From contig DASYYE010000596.1 of NCBI GenBank assembly GCA_035946955.1, forward strand, positions 1-14,543: a stretch of 14,543 bases of DNA, given 5' to 3'. A program made the translations under genes and the position numbers. Below are positions 7,742 to 13,357 of the stretch, one piece after another (position 1 is the first letter of the stretch; each line of letters starts with the position of its first letter). The stretch is from DASYYE01 sp035946955. Its GTDB lineage: Bacteria > Actinomycetota > Actinomycetes > Streptosporangiales > Streptosporangiaceae. Under the pieces are notes generated by a model that made no database searches, was not told the origin of the DNA, and was given only the letters and a program-made list of their open reading frames with translations.

Positions 7742-8037
7742 GGGGCCGGGACTTCGCCGAGCAGGCCGACCTCGACGCCACCGTCATGGTCGAGGTAGGG
7801 GCAGCCCTTGGCCAGGGCCATTGCCGCGTCCATGTCCTCGGCGCTGACCAGCGAAAAGCCGTTAAGCTCCGTGGTGAGGGGGTCACAGTTGCCGACATTG
7901 GCCCGGTCGATGGCCGGCTTGCCGAGGTCGACGAGCGCCTCACCCATACCGCCGAACCAGGCCCGCCATGCGGCTCCCGTCTCCGGCGTGCGTGTGTAGC
8001 CCTTGGGGCCGCGGTACACGAAAACGTACGTGGGCAT
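7738..8037 (-). CDS. YCII-related domain protein (YciI/DGPF-like)
   Basis: A 99-aa protein of the dimeric alpha/beta YCII family. It begins MPTYVFVYRGPKGYTRTPET and has the family's GFSLVSAEDMDAAMALAKGCPYL segment with a terminal VEVGLLGEVPAP. The start is ATG 8037, with AGGAG about 7 bases upstream; a longer reading to 8136 has no family similarity. YCII-type genes are frequently found beside ECF sigma-factor genes in actinobacteria, and here one is divergent at 8240. The function of such pairs is not established in general. It leads a coupled minus-strand run with the exporter and vapBC. Confidence 0.9.
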   Translation of the reverse strand: MPTYVFVYRGPKGYTRTPETGAAWRAWFGGMGEALVDLGKPAIDRANVGNCDPLTTELNGFSLVSAEDMDAAMALAKGCPYLDHDGGVEVGLLGEVPAP

Positions 8038-8112
8038 CGGTCCACTCCTCTCGTTGGCCGGCCCGCTTCGCCGGCGTCTGGGTTGGCGGCCCGCATGGCC
8101 GGCCGTCACAGG

Positions 8113-8183
8113 TACAGACACCGGGCCACGCCCCAACTGGGCGGCTGAGGACCGCCCACTTCTGGGGGCCGGCGGTGTCTGTA
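8113..8183. promoter_or_regulatory. Nested 71-bp dyad between YCII operon and ECF sigma gene
   Basis: Outer arms TACAGACACCG (8113-8123) and CGGTGTCTGTA (8173-8183) are perfect 11-bp inverted repeats. Inner arms TGGGCGG (8138-8144) and CCGCCCA (8152-8158) are perfect 7-bp inverted repeats. Both pairs share the same centre, base 8148. The outer arms thus place an identical CGGTGTCTGTA element pointing toward each divergent gene. It could be two copies of a sigma or regulator recognition element, or an operator. No experimentally known site is matched. Confidence 0.5.
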
Positions 8184-8239
8184 TGAACGACAGGCGTGGT
8201 CACACGCGCGAGGAGGGCTGGTGAGGCGAGGATGGAACC

Positions 8240-9238
8240 GTGAGCACGGAGTTGGTCGAGCGGGCCCGCGCCGGGGACGAGGCCGCGTTCGAGCAGTTGG
8301 TTGGCCCCTACCAGCGCGAGCTTCATGTGCACTGCTACCGGATCCTCGGTTCGCTCGCCGATGCCGAGGACGCATTGCAGGAGACCATGACTGCGGCCTG
8401 GCAGGGGATGCGCGGGTTCGAGGGGCGGGCGGCCATCCGCACCTGGCTGTACCGGATAGCCACCAGCCGGTGCCTGAACATGCTGCGCTCGGCTAGCAGG
8501 CGGCCCCTCATGGACTCCACGCTCTCGGTCGAGCCGCCCGAACCGACCAGGCTCGGCGAGGTGGTCTGGCTGGAGCCGTACCCAGATGTCCTCCTGGACG
8601 GCCTGCCGGACACCGCCGCGGGCCCCGAAGCACGTTATGAGGCACGCGAAACCATCTCGCTGGCGTTCGTGACCGCGTTGCAGCTGCTGCCACCACGCCA
8701 GCGCGCCGCCCTCATCCTGCGCGACGTCCTCGGCTTCTCCGCCCGGGAAGTCGCCGAGCTGCTGGAGGTGACCGAACAGTCGGTCACCAGCGCGCTCAAA
8801 CGCGCCCGCGCCACCTTGGCCCACGAGCTGCCGCCCGCCGAGCAGCCGCCACCACCGGGCTCAGCGGCCGAGCAGGAACTGCTGAACCGCTTGGTCACGG
8901 CGTTCGAGGAGGCAGACGTGGCCGGCATCGTGGCGCTGATGCGCGAAGACGCCTGGCTGCGCATGCCGCCGGTGCCACTGGAGTACCAGGGCCGGGAACT
9001 GGTGGGGCGGTTCTTCGCGAGCGTCGCCTTCCGCCAGAGCCGCCGCTACCGCCTGGTACCCACCGGGGCCAATGGCCAGCCCGCGTTCGGCGTCTACCTG
9101 CGCGACCCCGTCAACCACGTAGCACACGCGTTCGGCTTGCTCGTCGTCACGCTCACCAGCGAGCACATCAGCGTGATCACCCGGTTCGACAACTCCGTGC
9201 TCGCCCGGTTCGGCCTCCCCCGGACCCTCGCGGACTAG
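8240..9238 (+). CDS. ECF RNA polymerase sigma-70 factor with C-terminal SnoaL-like domain (SigG / TIGR02960 type)
   Basis: A 332-aa cytosolic sigma factor. Region 2 spans about 8-85 (LVGPYQRELHVHCYRILGS, DAEDALQETMTAAW, WLYRIATSRCLNMLR). Region 4 spans about 138-192 (LPPRQRAALILRDVLGFSA, then AELLEVTEQSVTSALKRARA). A C-terminal SnoaL/NTF2-like domain spans about 210-325 (LLNRLVTAFEEADVAGIVAL, LRMPPVPLEYQG). In this group the extension modulates sigma activity in place of a dedicated anti-sigma factor. The start is GTG 8240, with GAGGA upstream. It is divergent from the YCII-like/exporter operon, which makes that operon and itself plausible targets. It is convergent with the phosphoesterase, 14 bases apart. 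Confidence 0.94.
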   Translation: MSTELVERARAGDEAAFEQLVGPYQRELHVHCYRILGSLADAEDALQETMTAAWQGMRGFEGRAAIRTWLYRIATSRCLNMLRSASRRPLMDSTLSVEPPEPTRLGEVVWLEPYPDVLLDGLPDTAAGPEARYEARETISLAFVTALQLLPPRQRAALILRDVLGFSAREVAELLEVTEQSVTSALKRARATLAHELPPAEQPPPPGSAAEQELLNRLVTAFEEADVAGIVALMREDAWLRMPPVPLEYQGRELVGRFFASVAFRQSRRYRLVPTGANGQPAFGVYLRDPVNHVAHAFGLLVVTLTSEHISVITRFDNSVLARFGLPRTLAD

Positions 9239-9252
9239 GACGCCCCCGGGCC

Positions 9253-10086
9253 TCAGTCGTGCTCGGTGGGGAGTATCTGGCGCGGGAGGCGCGGCGGGGT
9301 GTGCCGTGCCTGCCATTCCCGGGGGTAGCCCAGTGAGACCTCCTCGAACCGGACCCCGTCGTGCCACGTCGTCCTCGGGATGTGGAGGTGGCCGTACACG
9401 ACCGCGACAGCATTGAACCGGGTGTGCCAGTCGGCCGTGTGCGTCGTCCCGCACCACTGCGAGAACACCGGGTACCGCAGCACCCGGGTGGGGTCGCGGA
9501 CCAGCGGGAAGTGGTTCACCAGGACCGTCGGGAGGGCCGTGTCGCGCCCGGCGAGCCGGCGCTCGGTCTCGGCCACCCGGGCCTGGCACCACGCTTCCCG
9601 GCTCGGGTACGGGTCGGGGTGCAGCATCGCTTCGTCGGTGCACACGATGCCTGTCTCGTAGGCCTGGGCCAGTGCCTCGGCCTTGGTGGTGGTCCCCGGC
9701 GGGAGGAACGAGTAGTCGTAGAGCACGAACAGCGGCGCGATCGTGACCGGGCCGGTGCCGCCGTCCCAGACCGGGTACGGGTCCTCCGGCGTCAGCACGC
9801 CCAGGCTGCGGCACAGCTTGACCAGGTGCTGGTACCTGGCTTCGCCGCGCAACTGGACCGGGTCTTTCCGGTGTGTCCACAGTTCGTGGTTGCCGGGTGC
9901 CCACACGACGGTCCCGAAGCGTGCCCGAAGCGTGCCAAGTGCCCACTCGATATGCGTGGTCAGTTCGCCGACGTCGCCGGCGACTACCAGCCAGTCCCCG
10001 GCGGATGTGGGCCGCAGGTCTTCGACGAGCCTGCGGTTCTCCGGGTAGCCCACGTGCAGGTCGCTGACGGCCAGGAGCCTGGGCAT
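9253..10086 (-). CDS. Calcineurin-like metallophosphoesterase
   Basis: A 277-aa dinuclear metal phosphoesterase. Metal-binding motifs occur in order: SDLH (Asp9, His11), GDVGE (Asp38), GNHE (Asn66, His67), VNHFPL (His192) and GHLH (His233, His235). The set is complete, so activity is expected. The start is ATG 10086, because MPRLLAVSDLH is the normal beginning of the fold. The frame is open to ATG 10125, and neither start has a clear ribosome site. The natural substrate, whether nucleotide, phosphoprotein or other phosphodiester, is not predictable. It is convergent with the sigma gene. The upstream side is the remnant-rich region at 10172-10363. Confidence 0.93.
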   Translation of the reverse strand: MPRLLAVSDLHVGYPENRRLVEDLRPTSAGDWLVVAGDVGELTTHIEWALGTLRARFGTVVWAPGNHELWTHRKDPVQLRGEARYQHLVKLCRSLGVLTPEDPYPVWDGGTGPVTIAPLFVLYDYSFLPPGTTTKAEALAQAYETGIVCTDEAMLHPDPYPSREAWCQARVAETERRLAGRDTALPTVLVNHFPLVRDPTRVLRYPVFSQWCGTTHTADWHTRFNAVAVVYGHLHIPRTTWHDGVRFEEVSLGYPREWQARHTPPRLPRQILPTEHD

Positions 10087-10171
10087 GGCGTGGGCAGAGG
10101 GCACGCAAGGTGGCAACCCGGGCATGGGCCCCGGTGTTCCCAGGCCCCTGCGGGACGGGTTGGACCGCTGG

Positions 10172-10288
10172 TCAGCGGCTGGCGGGACGCTCCTGCACGA
10201 CCTCGGTGATGTCCAGGCCGCGCCCGGCCAGTTCCGCCCGGTCCACGTCCAAAACGGGGAGCGGGACCACCTCGAGTCTCAGTTCCAC
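10172..10288 (-). pseudogene. Truncated glyoxalase/VOC-like remnant (38 aa)
   Basis: GTG 10288 with GGAGG 7 bases upstream opens a 38-codon frame ending at 10172. It begins VELRLEVVPLPVLDVDRA, which resembles the first beta strand and DVDRA turn of actinobacterial VOC/glyoxalase-like proteins (about 120-150 aa). It then continues ELAGRGLDITEVVQ, which resembles a later segment of the same proteins (normally after the central strands). The pattern suggests an in-frame internal deletion between two similar xDRA/ARA turns, plus loss of the C-terminus. A functional mini-protein cannot be excluded because the ribosome site is good. Similarity is judged by eye. Confidence 0.5.
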
Positions 10289-10310
10289 GCTGGTTCCTCC
10301 CGTCCAGAGG

Positions 10311-10363
10311 TCACAACCGGCTTGGCCAGGTTACCGAGACCGGCGCGATGAGCGGTGTGACCA
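10311..10363 (-). repeat. Displaced 3'-end copy of the His-motif membrane protein gene (direct repeat, left copy)
   Basis: By eye 43 of 53 bases match 12048-12100 without gaps, and both copies lie in the same orientation. Read on the minus strand it encodes VTPLIAPVSVTWPSRL and a stop, against GTPLIAPVSVTWPSGL and a stop at the end of the intact gene. Upstream of this stretch the similarity stops, so it is a 3'-end fragment rather than a gene. It lies 22 bases before the VOC-like remnant. Confidence 0.75.
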
Positions 10364-10461
10364 GGCCGATGAACGGCTTATGAGCGGGTTCTGAACGACT
10401 GCGCCCAGGATGATTCCTCCCCTTGACACGGGGACCGATAAGGAGAAAGGACGGTGCACCG

Positions 10462-10710
10462 ATGCTTCATGGTCAACCCGCGGCGGCGGCCGGCGATGGG
10501 CCGGCTGGGCGGTACCGGCTAACACCCCGCGAGCTGACGGTCCTGGCGTTGCTGGCCGAGTCGCTGACTGCCAGGGCTATTGCGAACCGACTGGGCATCT
10601 CCGCCCGGACCGTGCACCACCACCTCGAACACATCTACCGCAAACTCGAAGCCACAGACCGCCTCGGTGCCGTGCTCCGCGCCCAGGCGGCCGGGCTCAT
10701 CCCCCAATGA
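10462..10710 (+). CDS. Stand-alone LuxR-type HTH protein
   Basis: An 82-aa protein consisting almost only of a LuxR/GerE helix-turn-helix. LTPRELTVLALLAESLTARA is followed by IANRLGISARTVHHHLEHIY and RKLEATDRLGAVLRAQAAGL. No receiver or ligand-binding domain is present. The start is ATG 10462, with AAAGGA about 10 bases upstream; the frame is open to TTG 10423, but the extra residues look non-conserved. It faces the borosin methyltransferase gene, ending 45 bases from its stop, and lies inside the segment bounded by the 3'-end direct repeats. It is a reasonable candidate regulator of that cassette. Such short LuxR proteins may act as constitutive or oligomer-regulated activators. Confidence 0.85.
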   Translation: MLHGQPAAAAGDGPAGRYRLTPRELTVLALLAESLTARAIANRLGISARTVHHHLEHIYRKLEATDRLGAVLRAQAAGLIPQ

Positions 10711-10738
10711 CCAGGGGACTCGGGCACACACCCAGCGC

Positions 10739-10770
10739 GTGCCGGACTGCTGGCCTCACTGGCCGGGCAC
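10739..10770. terminator. Possible bidirectional terminator hairpin between luxR-like and borosin methyltransferase genes
   Basis: GTGCCGG (10739-10745) can pair with CCGGGCAC (10763-10770) with a single bulged base. An inner GGCC-TCACT-GGCC hairpin includes the methyltransferase stop codon. It lies between two convergent genes where termination in both directions is needed. There is no T-tract, so it is only a candidate. Confidence 0.35.
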
Positions 10771-11631
10771 ACCATGCAGCCAGGGGTTCGTGGCGAGCGT
10801 GGACAGTTGCCGCAGGTTCCCGAGCTCAACCTCCCGCCGCCGCCGGCGCAACTCCGCGGATATGCCGAGGAGTTCGAGCACTTCCTCGTCGGACTCCGGT
10901 GAGGGCCGCGGCGGGACGTAGAGCGTCGAGATCCCTGTCACGGTTGCTGAGGGCAGTTCCTCGAGACTGACCGGCACGATCTTCGGGTGACACGCGGCAT
11001 AGGGGCTGGCCTCGTAGACGATCACTGTGTGGCTGCCGGGATATGACTCCCGCAGCCGCTCCGCCAGCACCTTGAGGCCGTTGGCCGCGTCAAACCCCAG
11101 CCTGCGGTCGAGCATCCCGATGGACCCGATCTGCCAGAGGATGAGCTGACTGCGCGGGTCGAACCCCCTGCGGCGCACCAGGAAGTCGGTCGCCTCGTAG
11201 CTTTGACACCCGCCTTGGCCAGGGTCAACACCCAGGTCGGCGTACAGGCACGCATCGGCGGAGACGCCCGCGAGCATTTCCGCTTGGTAGCCCTCCTCCT
11301 GCGCGATCTTGACCGAGGCGTGGGAGGGAATGGCGAAGACGCCGGGGTGGCCGTAGAAGACCGCGCACACCCGCAGGCCGTCACGGACAAAGGAAAGGAT
11401 GTGGTCAACCATGTCCTGGTAGGTCTGCAGCCGGTCTTTTCCCTCGCCGTAGAACCTTTCCAGCGACTCCGCCGTGGGGTTCTGGTCGCTGAGCCATTGG
11501 CTGGTGAGCGGGTCAGCGACCAGAACCAGGAGTTTCTCGGCCTGCTTGATATGTGCGTGGGCCTCGAGCGTCACCTGTCCGATGGCCCGGATACCTGACC
11601 CGACAACAGTCAGACTGCCGCGGTCTGCCAT
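10756..11631 (-). CDS. Borosin peptide-backbone alpha-N-methyltransferase (split, OphMA-like)
   Basis: A 291-aa tetrapyrrole-methylase-fold SAM enzyme that closely follows the catalytic domain of fungal OphMA, which methylates backbone amides of a RiPP precursor. Matching blocks are GSLTVVGSGIRAIGQVTLEA, FYGEGKDRLQTYQDMVDHIL, VFYGHPGVFAIPSHASV, AEMLAGVSADACLYADLG, CQSYEATDFLVRRR and ISTLYVPPRP. Counted from ATG 11631, Tyr61, Arg67, Tyr71 and Tyr93 correspond to the OphMA catalytic Tyr66, Arg72, Tyr76 and Tyr98. OphMA carries clasp and core on the same chain; here the protein ends after a short Arg-rich tail, and the substrate is encoded separately just upstream (the split form known from Shewanella). 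GGGGTGG lies 8-11 bases before ATG 11631; GTG 11643 is the alternative start. It is probably cotranscribed with the precursor. Confidence 0.94.
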   Translation of the reverse strand: MADRGSLTVVGSGIRAIGQVTLEAHAHIKQAEKLLVLVADPLTSQWLSDQNPTAESLERFYGEGKDRLQTYQDMVDHILSFVRDGLRVCAVFYGHPGVFAIPSHASVKIAQEEGYQAEMLAGVSADACLYADLGVDPGQGGCQSYEATDFLVRRRGFDPRSQLILWQIGSIGMLDRRLGFDAANGLKVLAERLRESYPGSHTVIVYEASPYAACHPKIVPVSLEELPSATVTGISTLYVPPRPSPESDEEVLELLGISAELRRRRREVELGNLRQLSTLATNPWLHGVPGQ

Positions 11632-11665
11632 CAGCCGAGCCACCCCTTTTCACATTCGCAGCGAG

Positions 11666-11911
11666 TCAGATCACCGCGTCGAGTATCTCGACCGTGATGA
11701 TAATGTGCACAGTGTTCATGGCGGAGTTCTCAATGGCGCCTGTCTCGATAGCAATCGCCTTCAGCACGCGACTGGGGTCACGGGAAAAGACGTCGGCCGC
11801 ACTGCTTTCTTCGAGCCCGGCGGCGTCGAGAACCCTGCTCGGGTCGGCCCGGAACTCCGCAAGCCTGACCGGATCGGTCGCCAATTCGGTCATCAACGCA
11901 GTGACACTCAT
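11666..11911 (-). CDS. Split borosin precursor peptide (81 aa)
   Basis: Residues 1-60 form an acidic helical leader, MSVTALMTELATDPVRLAEF then RADPSRVLDAAGLEESSAAD, then FSRDPSRVLKAIAIE. It resembles the OphMA clasp region (MSDVMTKLALDPKALADYKA). The C-terminal 16-17 residues, NTVHIIITVEILDAVI, are rich in Val, Ile and Thr like known borosin cores and are the likely N-methylation region. DPSRVL occurs twice (23-28 and 45-50) with different codons. The start is ATG 11911 with AGAGGAAGG upstream; a longer frame to 11968 is not leader-like. The stop lies 34 bases before methyltransferase ATG 11631. No Cys occurs in the peptide. No dedicated protease or transporter adjoins, so final processing is unknown. 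Confidence 0.9.
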   Translation of the reverse strand: MSVTALMTELATDPVRLAEFRADPSRVLDAAGLEESSAADVFSRDPSRVLKAIAIETGAIENSAMNTVHIIITVEILDAVI

Positions 11912-12047
11912 GACCCTTCCTCTCAGCGGTGGGGAGCCAATGGAACGCCCACTGTGGCATGCCTGCACGAGCCCTCGCTATGGGCAGTCCTGCCTACGGC
12001 CCGGCGGCCCGCCCGCTGAGTGGCCGCCACCGTACGCTCGACACTGG

Positions 12048-12100
12048 TCACAGGCCACTCGGCCAGGTGACCGAGACCGGGGCGATGAGCGGGGTACCCA
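12048..12100 (-). repeat. Direct repeat, right copy (intact 3' end of the His-motif gene)
   Basis: This is the last 17 codons including the stop of the His-motif membrane protein gene. It matches 10311-10363 at 43 of 53 positions, with the best block (35 of 40) just upstream of the stop codon. The two copies bracket a segment of about 1.7 kb containing the LuxR-like gene and the borosin pair. Confidence 0.75.
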
Positions 12101-12827
12101 CCTGCAACTGGATCTGCGCATGCCGGGTCAGCGGGATGCCACGCGGGTTCCCCAGGTAGACGTGGTCGTTGTAGGTGGCGGTGACGTGGCCCTTGGCGGG
12201 CCCAACCTGCCCCGGGCCCAGCGGCTGCCCCCACAGGTCGAAGAAGTCACCGAGGGTGTAGGTGCGCTGGACAGGGGACTCGATGTGGATGATGCCGGCG
12301 GCCGCGTGGGTGTGCAGCCAGTAGAAGCAGTTCCCGCTCGTGACGAAGGAGCCTTGCGGCGTGGACTGGAATTGTGCCCCGGGGATCCCGATCCCGGCTG
12401 GCACCTGCCGGGGTGAGCCGTCCACGAACAAGGTCAGGTGCGCGTGGATGTGGAAGAGCGTCTGCTCCATGGTCTGGCAGTGGATCCCGTTGACGACCTG
12501 CCCGGTGGCTGCCGTGGCGGAGCTGGCCAGCGGAGCGGCGTTAGGGATCGGGACGCCCTCTGGGCCGGGAGGGCCGGCTGGTGGTGCTGGCCGCAGGGTG
12601 CCAAGCGTGCTCAGCGGGGCGAGGCCCGGGTGTGCTGTGCCGCCCCCGGCGGCCTTCGTGCCACCGGTCAGGGCCAGTGTGACACCCACGGCTATGCCAG
12701 CCACCACGACCACCGCGCCGCCCCCGGCGAGCCAGCGGAGGCGGCGCTTGCGCCGTGCTTCCGCCGCCCTCATCTCGGCGATCTTCGTTCGTGCCTGCTG
12801 CTGGCGGTCTCTGCTTCCCTTAGACAT
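12048..12827 (-). CDS. Membrane-anchored conserved protein with His motifs (FHIHAHL / WLHTH / GIIHIE)
   Basis: A 259-aa protein. A basic cytosolic N-terminus (RRKRRLRW) precedes one transmembrane helix (about 32-54), a Pro/Gly/Ala-rich linker (about 55-110) and an extracytoplasmic domain. That domain contains GIHCQTMEQTLFHIHAHL, VDGSPRQVPAGIGI, CFYWLHTHAAAGIIHIESP and YTLGDFFDLWGQPLG. I recognise this as a conserved bacterial family without a secure function. The clustered histidines (His126, 128, 130, 172, 174, 181) and Cys117/Cys167 suggest metal binding or a disulfide. The start is ATG 12827 with GGAGG 8 bases upstream. It is divergent from the BlaI-like gene and probably shares its operator. 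Its 3' end is duplicated at 10311-10363. Confidence 0.85.
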   Translation of the reverse strand: MSKGSRDRQQQARTKIAEMRAAEARRKRRLRWLAGGGAVVVVAGIAVGVTLALTGGTKAAGGGTAHPGLAPLSTLGTLRPAPPAGPPGPEGVPIPNAAPLASSATAATGQVVNGIHCQTMEQTLFHIHAHLTLFVDGSPRQVPAGIGIPGAQFQSTPQGSFVTSGNCFYWLHTHAAAGIIHIESPVQRTYTLGDFFDLWGQPLGPGQVGPAKGHVTATYNDHVYLGNPRGIPLTRHAQIQLQVGTPLIAPVSVTWPSGL

Positions 12828-12902
12828 GGCACCGACCTCCTCCGGCGGGCTTGCCGCCCCTAGCCCCCGTGGCCCCGGTGGAGGCGACCACACCATCTAC
12901 GG

Positions 12903-12916
12903 TCTACGTACGTAGA
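12903..12916. promoter_or_regulatory. BlaI/MecI-type operator palindrome
   Basis: TCTACGTACGTAGA is a perfect 14-bp palindrome between the His-motif gene (start 12827) and the BlaI-like gene (start 12989). Further TAC/GTA half-sites flank it (ATCTAC at 12895-12900, TAGTAG at 12917-12922). It resembles the TAC-n-GTA dyads bound by BlaI/MecI/CopY repressors. TACTAT on the minus strand, just upstream, resembles a -10 hexamer for the His-motif gene and overlaps the dyad, which fits repression of both directions. Confidence 0.65.
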
Positions 12917-12988
12917 TAGTAGCATTGGGCTGACAGTTGGGCCGCCCGGACGGTCCCTACAGTAAGCGGGGGAGCCCGTGGAGGTGGT

Positions 12989-13357
12989 GTGCGCGGATTC
13001 GGTGACCTGGAGTCAGTGGTCATGCACCTGGTATGGGACCACGACGGTCCCGTGACCGTCCGCGACCTGTTCGGCGAACTGTCGCGGGACCGGGAGATCG
13101 CTTACACGACCGTGATGAGCACCATGGACAACCTGCACCGCAAGGGATGGCTCACACGGGTCAAGGAAGGCAAGGCCTACCGTTACACAGCGGTCGCCAC
13201 GCGGGAGGAGTACAGCGCACGGCTGATGTCCGAGGCACTGGCTGGCGGCGGTGACACTGAGGCTGTGCTGAGTCATTTCGTCGCCCAGATGGACGGCGAA
13301 GAGTCCAACGTACTGCGCGAGGTGCTGCGCAGGCGCCCCGGCCGGGGGCCGCGGTGA
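12989..13357 (+). CDS. BlaI/MecI/CopY-family transcriptional repressor
   Basis: A 122-aa winged-helix repressor of normal family length. It begins FGDLESVVMHLVWDHDGPVT and has the recognition region IAYTTVMSTMDNLHRKGWL followed by KEGKAYRYTAV in the wing. The C-terminal part (SHFVAQMDGEESNVLREVLR) forms the dimerisation helices. GTG 12989 is chosen because the conserved start FGDLE follows at once and GGAGG lies 4 bases upstream. Its stop overlaps the GTG of the M56 peptidase gene, the usual blaI-blaR-like arrangement. The 14-bp palindrome at 12903-12916 is its likely binding site. In related systems the partner metallopeptidase inactivates the repressor. Confidence 0.94.
   Translation: MRGFGDLESVVMHLVWDHDGPVTVRDLFGELSRDREIAYTTVMSTMDNLHRKGWLTRVKEGKAYRYTAVATREEYSARLMSEALAGGGDTEAVLSHFVAQMDGEESNVLREVLRRRPGRGPR

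Noticed and set aside
8861..10108. 415-codon minus-strand open frame over the sigma factor and phosphoesterase
   Set aside because: It is an alternate frame of the phosphoesterase gene and antisense of the sigma gene; composition is Arg/Pro/Gly-rich with no domain, as expected for a GC-rich shadow.
10423..10428. TTGACA as a -35 box for the LuxR-like gene
   Set aside because: No plausible -10 hexamer is found 16-18 bases downstream.
11912..12047. Promoter or terminator in the spacer upstream of the borosin precursor
   Set aside because: No convincing -35/-10 pair or terminator hairpin was found; only a short GGCATGCC palindrome (11956-11963), which is not significant alone.
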